64,000 nucleotides of DNA, from contig NZ_CP038440.1 of NCBI RefSeq assembly GCF_004683885.1, forward strand, positions 2,142,001 to 2,206,000, read 5' to 3'. The translations under genes and the position numbers were made by a program. The stretch is from Brevundimonas sp. MF30-B. Its GTDB lineage: Bacteria > Pseudomonadota > Alphaproteobacteria > Caulobacterales > Caulobacteraceae. Under the pieces are notes generated by a model that was not told the DNA's origin, did no database searches, and was given only the letters and a program-made list of their open reading frames with translations. Position 1 is the stretch's first letter; each line of letters opens with the position of its first letter. Positions 18,637 to 28,336 of this stretch are shown piece after piece.

Positions 18637-19613
18637 GCCGGCTTTCGCTTCTGCTGGCCACAGTCCTTGCCGCACTGATCGTGTGCGCCGTCAGCTTCGG
18701 AGAAGCGCCGCTTAGTCTTGCTCAGTATCGCCAGGCGTTCACCGATCCTCTGAGCGGGCCCGGACTGGTGATGTGGCAGGTGCGGGCGCCGCGCGCGGCC
18801 TGTGCGGCTCTGGTCGGCGCGGCGCTGGGTCTCGCCGGCGCCGTCCTGCAGGGCCTGCTTCGCAATCCGCTGGCGGATCCGGGCGTGCTGGGGGTCTCCG
18901 CGACTGCGGCTCTGGCGGCGGCCCTGGCGATCGTAGCGGGAGCCGCTGTCGCGCCGGGCGTTGTGGAAGGCGCAGCCTTGCTGGGCGCCGGGTCGGCTGG
19001 CGCGCTTCTAGTGGCGGTGTCGATGCGCGTCCGCGCGCCCGAAGCCCTTATTTTGTTCGGGGTCGCCCTTTCGGCCTTCGCGGGAGCCGCCACCGCGCTG
19101 ATATTCAACCTGTCGCCGTCTCCGATCGCCAGCGCCGAGGTGATGAACTGGTTGCTGGGCTCGGTCCAGAACCGCAGCTGGACTGATGCGGCTTGGGTCG
19201 CGCCGTTGCTGGCGGCGGCCGGCCTGCTGGCGCGCGCGGCTGCGCCGGGGCTGCGCATGCTGACTCTGGGCGAGGAGACGGCCGCGACGTCCGGGCTCGC
19301 CATGGGAAGAATCCGCGTCCTCGCGCTTGCCGGGGCGACCTTGGCGGCAGGGGCGGCCGTGGCGGTGTCCGGCGTCATCGGCTTTGTCGGTCTTGCCGCT
19401 CCGCATCTGGTTCGCGGCCTCGTCAGAGGCGACGCAGGCCGCATTCTGACGCCTTCAGCTTTGGTGGGCGCCTGCATGCTTACCGGGGCGGACTTGCTGG
19501 CGCGCATCACTCCTACGGAACAGGAGCTCAAGCTTGGCGTCTTCACCGCCCTTGTCGGAGCCCCGCTTTTCGCCTTCATCGCATGGCGCGCGGCAAAGGA
19601 GTGGCGGTTGTGA
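18633..19613 (+). CDS. FecCD-family ABC transporter permease
   Basis: A 326-residue membrane protein with about nine to ten hydrophobic segments. The cytoplasmic coupling region GLLRNPLADPGVLGVSATA is diagnostic of the BtuC/FecCD family. It should form a homodimeric channel for a metal chelate delivered by the adjacent binding protein. The ATG at 18633 overlaps the preceding stop by four bases. The ATPase gene begins at the last codon of this gene. Confidence 0.9.
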   Translation: MSRLSLLLATVLAALIVCAVSFGEAPLSLAQYRQAFTDPLSGPGLVMWQVRAPRAACAALVGAALGLAGAVLQGLLRNPLADPGVLGVSATAALAAALAIVAGAAVAPGVVEGAALLGAGSAGALLVAVSMRVRAPEALILFGVALSAFAGAATALIFNLSPSPIASAEVMNWLLGSVQNRSWTDAAWVAPLLAAAGLLARAAAPGLRMLTLGEETAATSGLAMGRIRVLALAGATLAAGAAVAVSGVIGFVGLAAPHLVRGLVRGDAGRILTPSALVGACMLTGADLLARITPTEQELKLGVFTALVGAPLFAFIAWRAAKEWRL

Positions 19614-20362
19614 CCGCGCTCGGCTTGATCGATGCGTCGGCGCGCATTGATGGTCGACGTGTCCTCGATAATGCGCGTTTCGCAGTCCGGTCAGGCGAGG
19701 TCGTCGCCGTGGTCGGTCCGAACGGCGCCGGCAAGTCCAGCGCGGTGCGCGCGCTCGTCGGCCTGCTGTCCCTCGACAAGGGACAAGCGCTGCTCGGCGG
19801 CGATGAAATCCGGACCATGACGACGCGCCAACGCGCCCGACGCGTGGCGTATCTTCCTCAGGAACGTCGCATCACCTGGAATCTCCCGGCCTCCGAAGTC
19901 GCTGCTCTGGGCGCGCCCTTCCTGTCTGGAGGGGCAGCGCTGACGCGGGCGCATACCGCACTAGATCGTTTGGAGATTGGTCACCTGGCCGACCGCGGGG
20001 TGGCGGAAATGTCGGGCGGAGAGCGCGCACGAGTCCTGCTTGCACGCGCTCTCGTGTCAGAAGCCGACGCGCTCGCCGCCGACGAACCCCTGGCCGGCCT
20101 GGATCCCGACGCGCAGCTGCTGGTGGCCGAAGTTCTGCGCGACAAGGCAAGGCAGGGGGACGCCGTCCTGCTCACCTGTCATGACCTGACCTTGGCCGCG
20201 GGGCTGGCGGATCGGATCATCGTCATGGACCACGGCGCCGTCGTGGCCGACGCGGCGCCCGCTCAAGCGCTATCGGTCGACGTCCTGCGCTCGACGTTCA
20301 ACCTGGATGCGCATTGGGTTTGCGACTCTGGCATGTCGCTGCTGGCCGCCCGCCGCAGATAG
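19610..20362 (+). CDS. ABC transporter ATP-binding protein of the metal-chelate importer
   Basis: A 250-residue ATPase. Walker A is VGPNGAGKSS, the signature is MSGGERARVLLARAL, Walker B is ADALAADEPLAGLD, and the H-loop is LTCHDLTLA. It resembles BtuD/FecE/HmuV. The preferred start is GTG at 19610, which overlaps the permease stop; another GTG at 19601 lies directly on the AAAGGA element and would be too close for initiation. The four-gene unit (TetR, binding protein, permease, ATPase) is complete, but no outer-membrane receptor is adjacent. Confidence 0.9.
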   Translation: MTALGLIDASARIDGRRVLDNARFAVRSGEVVAVVGPNGAGKSSAVRALVGLLSLDKGQALLGGDEIRTMTTRQRARRVAYLPQERRITWNLPASEVAALGAPFLSGGAALTRAHTALDRLEIGHLADRGVAEMSGGERARVLLARALVSEADALAADEPLAGLDPDAQLLVAEVLRDKARQGDAVLLTCHDLTLAAGLADRIIVMDHGAVVADAAPAQALSVDVLRSTFNLDAHWVCDSGMSLLAARRR

Positions 20363-20371
20363 AGGGACCTT

Positions 20372-21964
20372 CTACATCCGGAACACGCCGAAGCGCGTCT
20401 CGGGGATGGGGGCGTTCAGGCTGGCCGAGATGGCCAGGCCCAGAACGTCACGGGTCTGGACCGGATCGATGATGCCGTCGTCCCACAGCCGGGCGGTCGC
20501 GTAATAGGGATTGCCCTCGTCCTCGTAGCGCTGGCGCACGGGGGCCTTGAAGGCCTCGGCCTCTTCCGGCGTCCAGGTTTCGGCGTCGCGGTGGACGGTG
20601 GCCAGCACCGAGGCGGCCTGCTCGCCGCCCATCACCGAGATGCGGCTATTGGGCCAGCTGAACAGGAAGCGCGGCGAATAGGCGCGGCCGCACATGCCGT
20701 AGTTGCCGGCGCCGAAGCTGCCGCCGATCAGGACGGTGAACTTGGGCACCTCGGCGGAGGCGACGGCGGTGACCAGCTTGGCGCCGTGCTTGGCGATGCC
20801 CTCGGCCTCGTATTTGCCACCGACCATGAAGCCCGAGATGTTCTGCAGGAACAGCAGTGGAATCTTGCGCTTGCAGGCCAGTTCGATGAAGTGCGCGCCC
20901 TTCTGGGCGCTTTCGGAGAACAGCACGCCGTTGTTGGCCAGGATCGCGACCGGCTGGCCCCAGATGCGGGCGAAGCCGCAGACCAGGCTGGTTCCGTACA
21001 GGGCCTTGAACTCGTCCAGCTCGGAGCCGTCGACGATGCGGGCGATGACCTCGCGCACATCATAGGGAGCGCGGACGTCGTCAGGGACCAAGCCGTAAAG
21101 CTCCTCCGGGTCGAACAGCGGCGCGCGCGGCGCGCGCACGTCCAGCGGCTGAGGCTTGATAGTGTTCAGATTGGCGACGATAGAGCGCACGATCTCCAGC
21201 GCATGCTCGTCGTTCTCGGCCACGTGGTCGACCACGCCGCTCCGTCTGCCGTGAGTCTCGGCGCCGCCCAGCTCCTCGGCCGAGATGACCTCGCCGGTCG
21301 CGGCCTTCACCAGCGGCGGGCCGGCCAGGAAGATGGTGCCCTGATTGCGCACGATCACCGTCTCGTCCGACATGGCCGGCACATAGGCGCCGCCGGCCGT
21401 GCAACTGCCCATGACGCAGGCGATCTGGGGAATTTCGGCGGCGCTCATTCGCGCCTGGTTGAAGAAGATGCGGCCGAAGTGGTCGCGGTCGGGGAAGACC
21501 TCGGCCTGGTGCGGCAGATTGGCCCCGCCGGAATCGACCAAATAAACGCACGGCAGGCGGTTCTGCTCGGCGATCTCCTGGGCGCGCAGGTGCTTCTTGA
21601 CCGTCAGCGGGAAGTACGCCCCGCCCTTCACGGTGGGGTCGTTGCACACGATCATGACCTCGCGGCCCGAGACCCGGCCGACGCCGCAGATCATGCCGGC
21701 GCCGGGCGCCTCATCGTCGTACAGGCCATTGGCGGCCAGCTGGCCGACCTCCAGGAAGGGCGAGCCGGGGTCCAGCAGGCGCTCGACCCGATCACGCGGC
21801 AGCAGCTTGCCGCGCGAGACATGGCGCTCACGCGATTTTTCCGGACCGCCCAGCGCGGCCTTGGCGATCTTTTCCCTCAGCTCCTGGGCCAGAGCGCGGT
21901 TATGGGCGTCCAGGGCCTTGAAGCCGGGGCTGGAGCGATCGAGAGCGGAGGTCAGACGAGGCAT
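20372..21964 (-). CDS. mccB: carboxyltransferase beta subunit, methylcrotonoyl-CoA carboxylase type
   Basis: A 530-residue carboxyltransferase beta subunit. The sequences [33 protein letters not shown] and [18 protein letters not shown] are typical of the MCC beta subunit, which transfers CO2 from biotin to 3-methylcrotonyl-CoA in leucine breakdown. Geranyl-CoA carboxylase is a close alternative. The ATG at 21964 is preferred over an in-frame TTG at 21970. The biotin carboxylase subunit and the rest of a leucine-degradation (liu) operon are not in the window, so this subunit is separated from its partner. Confidence 0.85.
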   Translation of the reverse strand: MPRLTSALDRSSPGFKALDAHNRALAQELREKIAKAALGGPEKSRERHVSRGKLLPRDRVERLLDPGSPFLEVGQLAANGLYDDEAPGAGMICGVGRVSGREVMIVCNDPTVKGGAYFPLTVKKHLRAQEIAEQNRLPCVYLVDSGGANLPHQAEVFPDRDHFGRIFFNQARMSAAEIPQIACVMGSCTAGGAYVPAMSDETVIVRNQGTIFLAGPPLVKAATGEVISAEELGGAETHGRRSGVVDHVAENDEHALEIVRSIVANLNTIKPQPLDVRAPRAPLFDPEELYGLVPDDVRAPYDVREVIARIVDGSELDEFKALYGTSLVCGFARIWGQPVAILANNGVLFSESAQKGAHFIELACKRKIPLLFLQNISGFMVGGKYEAEGIAKHGAKLVTAVASAEVPKFTVLIGGSFGAGNYGMCGRAYSPRFLFSWPNSRISVMGGEQAASVLATVHRDAETWTPEEAEAFKAPVRQRYEDEGNPYYATARLWDDGIIDPVQTRDVLGLAISASLNAPIPETRFGVFRM

Positions 21965-21994
21965 GGCCAAGGTCTAGCGAAGCCCGCCCCTCAC

Positions 21995-22032
21995 GAGAAG
22001 AAAAAACGCCCCGGAGACGGTGCTCCGGGGCG
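21995..22032 (-). terminator. intrinsic terminator of hppA
   Basis: A perfect 10-bp stem (CGCCCCGGAG paired with CTCCGGGGCG, 22007-22016 and 22023-22032) closes a six-base loop. On the minus strand it is followed by a T run (A run at 22001-22006, then mixed A/G). It lies about 25 bases after the hppA stop and separates hppA from mccB. Confidence 0.92.
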
Positions 22033-22057
22033 TCGATTTGCGAGTTTGAAGTCCGAC

Positions 22058-24211
22058 CTACACGATCCTGCCGGACGCCAGCACAGCCAGCAGCAGCAGG
22101 GCCACGATGTTGGTGATCTTGATCATCGGGTTCACCGCCGGACCGGCCGTGTCCTTGTAGGGATCACCCACGGTGTCGCCGGTGACGGCGGCCTTGTGCG
22201 CCTCCGACCCCTTGCCGTGGACCACGCCCGCCTTGTCGGTGAAGCCTTCCTCGATCACCTTCTTGGCGTTGTCCCAGGCCCCGCCGCCCGACGTCATGGA
22301 GACCGCGACGAACAGGCCGGTGACGATCACCCCCATCAGCATGGCGCCCAGGGCGGCGAAGGCGTTGGCCTTATCCGGCTGGATGAACAGCACCGCGACG
22401 AACAGCACGATCGGCGACAGCACCGGCAGAAGCGAGGGCACCACCATCTCTTTGATCGCCGCGGAGGTCAGGATGTCCACGGCCTTGCCGTACTCGGGCT
22501 TGGTCTCATAGGTCATGATGCCGGGGTTCTCGCGGAACTGGCGACGCACCTCGGCCACAACGGATTCGGCCGCGCGGCCCACCGCCATCATCGACATGCC
22601 GCCGAACAGGAAGGGCAGCAGCCCCCCGAACAGCAGACCGACGACGACGTAGGGATTGGTCAGGCCGAAATCGATCGGCCCCATCCCCGCGAAGAACGGA
22701 TAGGCCTCGGCGTTGGAGGCGAAATACTCCAGGTCCGAGGTGTAGGCGGCGAACAGCACCAGCGCCCCCAGGCCCGCCGAACCGATGGCGTAGCCCTTGG
22801 TCACGGCCTTGGTTGTGTTGCCCACGGCGTCCAGGGCGTCGGTCGAGTGGCGCACGTCGGCCGGCAGGCCCGCCATCTCGGCGATGCCGCCGGCGTTGTC
22901 GGTGACTGGACCAAAGGCGTCCAGCGCCACGATCATGCCCGCCACGCCCAACATGGTCGTGGTGGCGATGGCGATGCCGAACAGGCCGGCCAGCTGGAAG
23001 CTGGCGATGATGCCGACGATGATCGTCAGCGCCGGCAGGGCGGTCGACTCCAGCGAGACGGCCAGACCCTGGATGACGTTGGTGCCATGGCCCGAGACCG
23101 AGGCGTTGGCGACCGACCGCACAGGGCGGAAGTTCGAGCCGGTATAGTATTCGGTGATGACGACGATCGCGGCGGTGACCGCCAGGCCGACGACGCCGGA
23201 CCAGAACAAGCTCATGGGCGTGATCGACAGGCCGTTGGCCGTCTCAACGACGCCCGGGACCAGGCTGTTGATCACCCACCAGACGGCGCCGACCGACAGC
23301 ACGCCCGTCACGATCAGCCCCTGATACAGGGCCCCCATGATGTTGTTCTTCTTGCCCAGGCGCACGAAGAAGGTGCCGATGATTGAGGTCACGATGCAGA
23401 TGCCGCAGATCGCCAGCGGCAGCAGCATCATCGCCTCAGCCACGCCGGGATCGTTGCGGAAGAAGATGGCGGCCAGGACCATGGTGGCGACCGTGGTCAC
23501 CGCATAGGTCTCGAACAGGTCCGCGGCCATGCCGGCGCAGTCGCCGACGTTGTCGCCCACATTGTCGGCGATGGTGGCGGCGTTGCGGGGATCATCCTCG
23601 GGAATGCCGGCCTCGACCTTGCCCACCATGTCGCCACCCACGTCGGCGCCCTTGGTGAAGATGCCGCCGCCCAGCCGCGCGAAGATCGAGATCAGCGAGG
23701 CCCCGAAGCCCAGCGCGACCAGGCCGTCGATGACCTCGCGGCCCACGCGGTCCAGTCCCATGAATTCGGTCAGCACGGCGTAGTAGCCGGCCACGCCCAG
23801 AAGCGCGCCGCCCGCCACGAACATGCCGGTGATGGCGCCCGAGCGGAACGCCAGGTCCAGGCCGCCGGCCAGGCTCCTGGAGGCGGCCTGAGCGGTGCGG
23901 ACGTTCGCTCTGACCGAGATCAGCATGCCCGCGAAGCCTGCCGCGCCCGACAGGACCGCGCCGATCAGGAAGCCGACCGCCGCATAGGTCCCGATAAGAA
24001 AAAAGGCCGCGATGAGAATCACGACCCCGACCATTCCAATCGTCATGTACTGCCGCCGCAGATAGGCGGAGGCGCCTTCCTGAATCGCCGCGGCGATCTC
24101 TCTCATCTTGTCGTTGCCGGCGTCGGCCTTCAGCAGCGCGGCGGTCTGGACGGCGCCGTACAGCACCCCCAGCGCGCCGGCCGCGATGACCAGCCAAAGA
24201 TAGTTCGTCAT
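22058..24211 (-). CDS. hppA: membrane-bound proton-pumping pyrophosphatase, K+-independent type
   Basis: A 717-residue, roughly sixteen-helix enzyme coupling pyrophosphate hydrolysis to proton transport. The pyrophosphate-binding region [20 protein letters not shown] and the acidic cluster [18 protein letters not shown] are intact. The stretch [19 protein letters not shown] has Lys (GNTTK) where K+-dependent enzymes have Ala, so this should be the K+-independent class; that rule is established knowledge for the family. The ATG at 24211 is chosen because the first membrane helix begins right after it; an upstream ATG adds 11 residues. It ends in a strong terminator. Confidence 0.95.
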   Translation of the reverse strand: MTNYLWLVIAAGALGVLYGAVQTAALLKADAGNDKMREIAAAIQEGASAYLRRQYMTIGMVGVVILIAAFFLIGTYAAVGFLIGAVLSGAAGFAGMLISVRANVRTAQAASRSLAGGLDLAFRSGAITGMFVAGGALLGVAGYYAVLTEFMGLDRVGREVIDGLVALGFGASLISIFARLGGGIFTKGADVGGDMVGKVEAGIPEDDPRNAATIADNVGDNVGDCAGMAADLFETYAVTTVATMVLAAIFFRNDPGVAEAMMLLPLAICGICIVTSIIGTFFVRLGKKNNIMGALYQGLIVTGVLSVGAVWWVINSLVPGVVETANGLSITPMSLFWSGVVGLAVTAAIVVITEYYTGSNFRPVRSVANASVSGHGTNVIQGLAVSLESTALPALTIIVGIIASFQLAGLFGIAIATTTMLGVAGMIVALDAFGPVTDNAGGIAEMAGLPADVRHSTDALDAVGNTTKAVTKGYAIGSAGLGALVLFAAYTSDLEYFASNAEAYPFFAGMGPIDFGLTNPYVVVGLLFGGLLPFLFGGMSMMAVGRAAESVVAEVRRQFRENPGIMTYETKPEYGKAVDILTSAAIKEMVVPSLLPVLSPIVLFVAVLFIQPDKANAFAALGAMLMGVIVTGLFVAVSMTSGGGAWDNAKKVIEEGFTDKAGVVHGKGSEAHKAAVTGDTVGDPYKDTAGPAVNPMIKITNIVALLLLAVLASGRIV

Positions 24212-24390
24212 GGCGTTTCCAAGCCCTCGTGCAAAAAGACGCACGGATCCTTGGCGCGGCGGGCGTTATCGCCTCTGTCCGCCTTCCGGTCCCCCCGTGC
24301 GGTACGGACGCGATCGTGCGTCCCGCGGGAATTGCGGCGGAACCGTGCCATAGCGCGACATGAGGACGCAACCGTCCCTGACAGGGGTTA

Positions 24391-24819
24391 TCAGCCTGCG
24401 CGGACCCCGCTGCGGCGGCGTGGCGTCTGCGAGATGATTTCGGCGCGTACGACCGACCCGCGCCCGCCCGCCGTCACGCCCGCACGCACGATGGCCGCCG
24501 CCAGGGCGCGCTCGTCCAGCCGGGTCCAATCCCCCGCCACGGTGAAGGGCGTGCGGTGCGCCGCCTTGACCAGGGCATCGCGGATATAGGGCTCCTTGGG
24601 CCGCATCTGCTCGGGCGTCTTGCCAGAGCCCAGATGCAGACGCACCGCCACGAAGACATAATTGCGGATACGACCGTCCTCGATCACCGGCAGGCCGACG
24701 CCGGCGATGTTCAAGGTGGCCGGTCCTGAAGGGCCCTTCTTGTCGCCCGCATACCCAGGACCAGCGGCCAGAGCAGCGCCGGAGGCGGCGGTCAGGGCGA
24801 GGAGAGCGCGGCGATCCAT
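24391..24819 (-). CDS. exported protein of unknown function
   Basis: A 142-residue protein with a short N-terminal export signal; Arg-Arg at positions 3-4 and an Ala-rich hydrophobic core allow Tat or Sec export. The mature part (GVGLPVIEDGRIRNYVFVAVRLHLG and a charged helix with KEPYIRDALVKAAHR) has a fold-like pattern faintly resembling FliL-type periplasmic domains, but this is not a confident match. It lies between pckG and hppA on the same strand. Function unknown. Confidence 0.65.
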   Translation of the reverse strand: MDRRALLALTAASGAALAAGPGYAGDKKGPSGPATLNIAGVGLPVIEDGRIRNYVFVAVRLHLGSGKTPEQMRPKEPYIRDALVKAAHRTPFTVAGDWTRLDERALAAAIVRAGVTAGGRGSVVRAEIISQTPRRRSGVRAG

Positions 24820-24855
24820 GCCGCACGTTACCAGCGTCGCGTTGACGAAGCCTTG

Positions 24856-26706
24856 CTACTCGGCGGCCAGCGCGGCGGCCCGTTCGGCGTCCAGCCGGCG
24901 CGTCAGGCCCGCATGCTGGTCCCAAAGAGCTTTCGGCAGGCGGTCGCCGAACCTGGCGTAAAAGGCCGGAATCAGCGCGGCTTCCTCGGTCCAGACCTCG
25001 GCGTCCACGTCCAGCAAGGTCGCCAGCGCCTCGTCCGACAGCTCAAGCCCGTCCAGGTCCAGCGCGTCAGGCGTGGGGGTGCGGCCGACCGGCGTGTCCA
25101 GCGCCTCGGCCTCGCCGTCGATGCGTTCGGCGATCCACTTCAGCACGCGGGCGTTGTCGCCGAAGCCCGGCCAGACGAAGCGGCCGTCCCGGTCCTTGCG
25201 GAACCAGTTGACGAAGAAGATGCGCGGCAGTTTCGCCGGGTCCCGGCCTTCGCCCATCTTCAGCCAGTGGGCGAAGTAGTCGCCCATGTTGTAGCCGCAG
25301 AACGGCAGCATGGCGAAGGGATCGCGGCGCAGCTCGCCGACCTTGTTTTCGGCCGCCGCGGTGCCTTCGGACGCCACGGTCGAGCCCATGAAGACGCCAT
25401 GCTCCCAGTCAAAGGCTTCGGTCACCAGCGGCACGGCGGAAGCCCGCCGGCCGCCGAACAGGATGGCGTCGATCGGCACGCCCCGGGGATCTTCCCACTC
25501 GGGCGCGATGGCGGGGCATTGGCCGGCGGGGGCGGCGAAGCGGGCGTTCGGATGCGCCGCGGGCTCGCCTGACGCGGGGTCGTGGGCCGCGCCCTTCCAG
25601 TTGGTCAGGCCTTCGGGCGCCGTCTTGGTCAGGCCCTCCCACCACACGTCGCCGTCGGCGGTCAGCGCCGTGTTGGTGAAGATGGTGTTGGAGTTCAGCG
25701 TGGCCAGGGCGTTCTGATTGGTGTTGCGGCTGGTGCCCGGCGCGACGCCGAAGAAGCCGGCCTCCGGGTTCACCGCATACAACCGGCCGTCCTCGCCGAA
25801 GCGCATCCAGGCGATGTCGTCGCCCACCGTCTCGGCCTTCCAGCCGTCGAGGCTGGGCTGAAGCATGGCCAGGTTGGTCTTGCCGCAGGCCGAGGGGAAG
25901 GCGGCGGCGACATACTTTTGGCGGCCCTTCGGATCCGTCAGCTTCAGGATCAGCATATGCTCGGCCAGCCAGCCTTCGTCGCGGGCCATGATCGAGGCGA
26001 TGCGCAAGGCGTAGCATTTCTTGCCCAAGAGCGCGTTGCCGCCATAGCCCGAGCCGTAGGACCAGATCTCGCGCGTTTCGGGGAAGTGGACGATCCACTT
26101 GTCATCATTGCAGGGCCAGGCCACGTCGGCCTGCCCTTCCGCCAGCGGCGCGCCCAGGGTGTGGATCGCCGGCACGAAGACGCCGTCGTCGCCCAACTGC
26201 TCCAGGGCGGCTGCGCCCATGCGGGTCATCACGCCCATCGACACGGCGACATAGCCGCTGTCGGTGATCTCGACGCCCAGCGCGCTGATCTCCGAGCCCA
26301 GCGGACCCATGCAGAAGGGCACGACATACATGGTCCGCCCGGCCATGCAGCCGTCGAACAGGCCGTCCAGACGCGCGCGCATCTCGGTCGGTTCGGCCCA
26401 GTTGTTGGTCGGGCCGGCGTCAGCCTCGTTTTCCGGGCAGATGAAGGTGCGGCTTTCGACGCGGGCCACGTCGCGCGGGTCCGACGCGGCGTAATAGCAG
26501 CTCGGGCGCTTGGTCTGGTCCAGAGCCTTCAGCGTGCCCCTGTCGACCAGATCGGCGATGATCGCGGCCTTTTCCGCTTCGGAGCCGTCGCACCAATGCA
26601 CGCGCGCGGGCTTGGTCAGAGCGGCGATGCGGCCGACCCATTCGATCAGACCGGCGTGACGGGTGGGTGCGGGCGACAGCCCGGGAATCGAGTCGAGGGA
26701 ATTCAC
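24856..26706 (-). CDS. pckG: phosphoenolpyruvate carboxykinase, GTP-dependent
   Basis: A 616-residue enzyme converting oxaloacetate and GTP to PEP, CO2 and GDP in gluconeogenesis. The GTP-class P-loop [17 protein letters not shown] is present, with [43 protein letters not shown] and [17 protein letters not shown]. The start is GTG at 26706, supported by AGGAG eight bases upstream on the minus strand. No neighbouring gluconeogenic genes were seen; the exported protein and hppA follow on the same strand. Confidence 0.95.
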   Translation of the reverse strand: MNSLDSIPGLSPAPTRHAGLIEWVGRIAALTKPARVHWCDGSEAEKAAIIADLVDRGTLKALDQTKRPSCYYAASDPRDVARVESRTFICPENEADAGPTNNWAEPTEMRARLDGLFDGCMAGRTMYVVPFCMGPLGSEISALGVEITDSGYVAVSMGVMTRMGAAALEQLGDDGVFVPAIHTLGAPLAEGQADVAWPCNDDKWIVHFPETREIWSYGSGYGGNALLGKKCYALRIASIMARDEGWLAEHMLILKLTDPKGRQKYVAAAFPSACGKTNLAMLQPSLDGWKAETVGDDIAWMRFGEDGRLYAVNPEAGFFGVAPGTSRNTNQNALATLNSNTIFTNTALTADGDVWWEGLTKTAPEGLTNWKGAAHDPASGEPAAHPNARFAAPAGQCPAIAPEWEDPRGVPIDAILFGGRRASAVPLVTEAFDWEHGVFMGSTVASEGTAAAENKVGELRRDPFAMLPFCGYNMGDYFAHWLKMGEGRDPAKLPRIFFVNWFRKDRDGRFVWPGFGDNARVLKWIAERIDGEAEALDTPVGRTPTPDALDLDGLELSDEALATLLDVDAEVWTEEAALIPAFYARFGDRLPKALWDQHAGLTRRLDAERAAALAAE

Positions 26707-26925
26707 CTGAACGCTCCTGAACCTGAGAGCGGCCGGCGATCTGAGGCCGCCGTGCCGACAAGACCATGCGCCCCCGATTCCGGATCACGCAATGTTTCAG
26801 GGCCAATGACACTCGGGGCGACGCTGCGTCAACCTGTGCACGCTTCTCCCTCGTGGAAAGGACCCGGGAGCTGGCTTCGGCATTTTTTCGTCGCCGCGCG
26901 GCCAAGCGGCGGCTATCCGACAGCG

Positions 26926-27552
26926 ATGATGCAGACCCTGTCCGAACCACCGCCCGACGCCCCATTGTCCCCGGCCGCAGAGCGGAACACGGGGCCGATC
27001 CTCGAGGTGCTGAAGGCGCATCTGCCGGCGCAGGGCAGCGTGCTTGAGATCGCGGCCGGCACGGGCCAGCACGCCTGCGCCTTCGCGAGGGCCCTGCCCG
27101 GCCTGGACTGGACGCCCAGCGATCCCGATCCCGAGGCGCGCGCCAGCATCGCGGCCTGGCGCGGCGTGTCGGACGCGGCGAACCTGCGCGAACCGCTGGC
27201 GCTGGATGTGAGGGAACGCCAGTCGTGGCCGGACCGCCAGTGGTCGGCCATCGTGTGCATCAACATGGTGCACATCAGCCCGTGGTCGGCCACGGAAGCG
27301 CTGATGGAGATGGCGGGGCGTACCCTGGCGCCCGCCGGCCTTCTGGCCCTGTACGGCCCCTACCGCGAGGCGGAGACGCCGCTGGCGGACTCAAACGCCG
27401 CGTTCGACGAGAGCCTGAAAGCACGGGACCCAGCCTGGGGCTTGCGCGACCGCGACGACGTGATCGCCGAGGCCAAGGCCCGAGGCCTGGCCTTCACGCT
27501 GCGAAAGGCCCTGCCGGCCAACAACCTGATGCTGCTGTTCCGGCGGGCCTGA
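26926..27552 (+). CDS. DUF938 SAM-dependent methyltransferase-like protein
   Basis: A 208-residue protein of the DUF938 class. It has ERNTGPILEVLKAHLP, the SAM-binding VLEIAAGTGQHACAFA, a post-motif SDPDPEARASIAAW and SAIVCINMVHISPWSA. Relatives are conserved from bacteria to animals, but the methyl acceptor is unknown. Start at the first of two adjacent ATGs (26926 or 26929). It is divergent from pckG with about 220 bases between the starts, and convergent with the next gene. Confidence 0.85.
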   Translation: MMQTLSEPPPDAPLSPAAERNTGPILEVLKAHLPAQGSVLEIAAGTGQHACAFARALPGLDWTPSDPDPEARASIAAWRGVSDAANLREPLALDVRERQSWPDRQWSAIVCINMVHISPWSATEALMEMAGRTLAPAGLLALYGPYREAETPLADSNAAFDESLKARDPAWGLRDRDDVIAEAKARGLAFTLRKALPANNLMLLFRRA

Positions 27553-27564
27553 CGCTCAGACGAG

Positions 27565-28059
27565 TCAGCTGATCGCGCCGACCACGGCCGCGAGCTGCGC
27601 GCGGTCGTTCATCAGGGCGACCTTGCCATTGTGGAAGGCGGCGCCTTCGGCTTCGGCCGACACTTCAAGACGCTCGGCGACCAAGGCGACCGCATCGCCG
27701 AAGGCCAGGATCGGCAGATCCTTGGCGCGCGCCGCGTCGACGAGCGACAGCACGGCGGCCATCGAGGCCTCGTCCGTCGAGCCACCCGGGATGACCAGGC
27801 CCTTCACCGCGCCGCTGGTGATGTCGGAAACGGTGGCGGTCGGCAGCACCGTCACGCCGCTGGCGCTCAGGCTGGCGTCACCGGTGGACATCGGAGCCAG
27901 AGAGACGCCTTCACCGCGCAACGCGGGCTCCATGTCTCCAAGCGGGCCGAAATCCATGTCGCGCCGCATGACCAGACCCATGCGCAGGCGGGTCGGAACG
28001 GGGCGGTTATAGCCGGTGCGGGAACGGGGGCCGGATGATGCGTTGCGTTGAGCGTACAA
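27565..28059 (-). CDS. degenerate PfpI/DJ-1-like protein
   Basis: A 164-residue protein. Its second half (GLVIPGGSTDEASMAAVLSLVDAARAKDLP then ILAFGDAVALVAE) follows the DJ-1/PfpI core: strand, Gly-Gly loop, helix, strand and nucleophile elbow. At the elbow, where active members have Cys, the sequence reads AFGDAVAL, so catalysis is unlikely. The N-terminal 50 residues are basic and unlike the family. The start is a TTG at 28059 with AAGGAG (28065-28070) five bases upstream; there is no credible ATG. Role unknown, perhaps structural or regulatory. Confidence 0.6.
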   Translation of the reverse strand: MYAQRNASSGPRSRTGYNRPVPTRLRMGLVMRRDMDFGPLGDMEPALRGEGVSLAPMSTGDASLSASGVTVLPTATVSDITSGAVKGLVIPGGSTDEASMAAVLSLVDAARAKDLPILAFGDAVALVAERLEVSAEAEGAAFHNGKVALMNDRAQLAAVVGAIS

Positions 28060-28097
28060 GACGTCTCCTTCGAGGGTTGTCGATCAGTATTTGACCA

Positions 28098-28117
28098 TCC
28101 GATCATCAGAGATCGGA
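28098..28117. promoter_or_regulatory. inverted repeat in a divergent intergenic region
   Basis: TCCGATC and GATCGGA form a perfect 7-bp inverted repeat around the six bases ATCAGA. It lies in the 277-base region between two divergently transcribed genes (28060-28336), close to the PfpI-like gene. It could be an operator or a transcript hairpin; no regulator is implied by the sequence. The rest of this region holds no gene or second element that I can support. Confidence 0.35.
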
Positions 28118-28336
28118 CGAAGACCAAGCGAACTGTCTCGAAAACGAGAGGCGGCGCGTCTCGGCCGAAACCGGACGCGAACTCGACCGGTTCGCTGGAA
28201 TGGTGGGGATATAGGGCGATCAACGCTCGATTTCAACGCCGGGCGGGTCAGGATATTGTCGATGATCTCATTGTTGCGGGCTCTTGCGGCGACGGGCCGC
28301 CCGACCGTACACAACCGCCCGCACGGGAACCCGATC

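Noticed and set aside
20591..23386. A 931-codon open frame antisense to mccB and hppA
   Set aside because: The translation is His/Asp/Gly-rich with no family pattern, and it would cross the intrinsic terminator between two well-supported genes.
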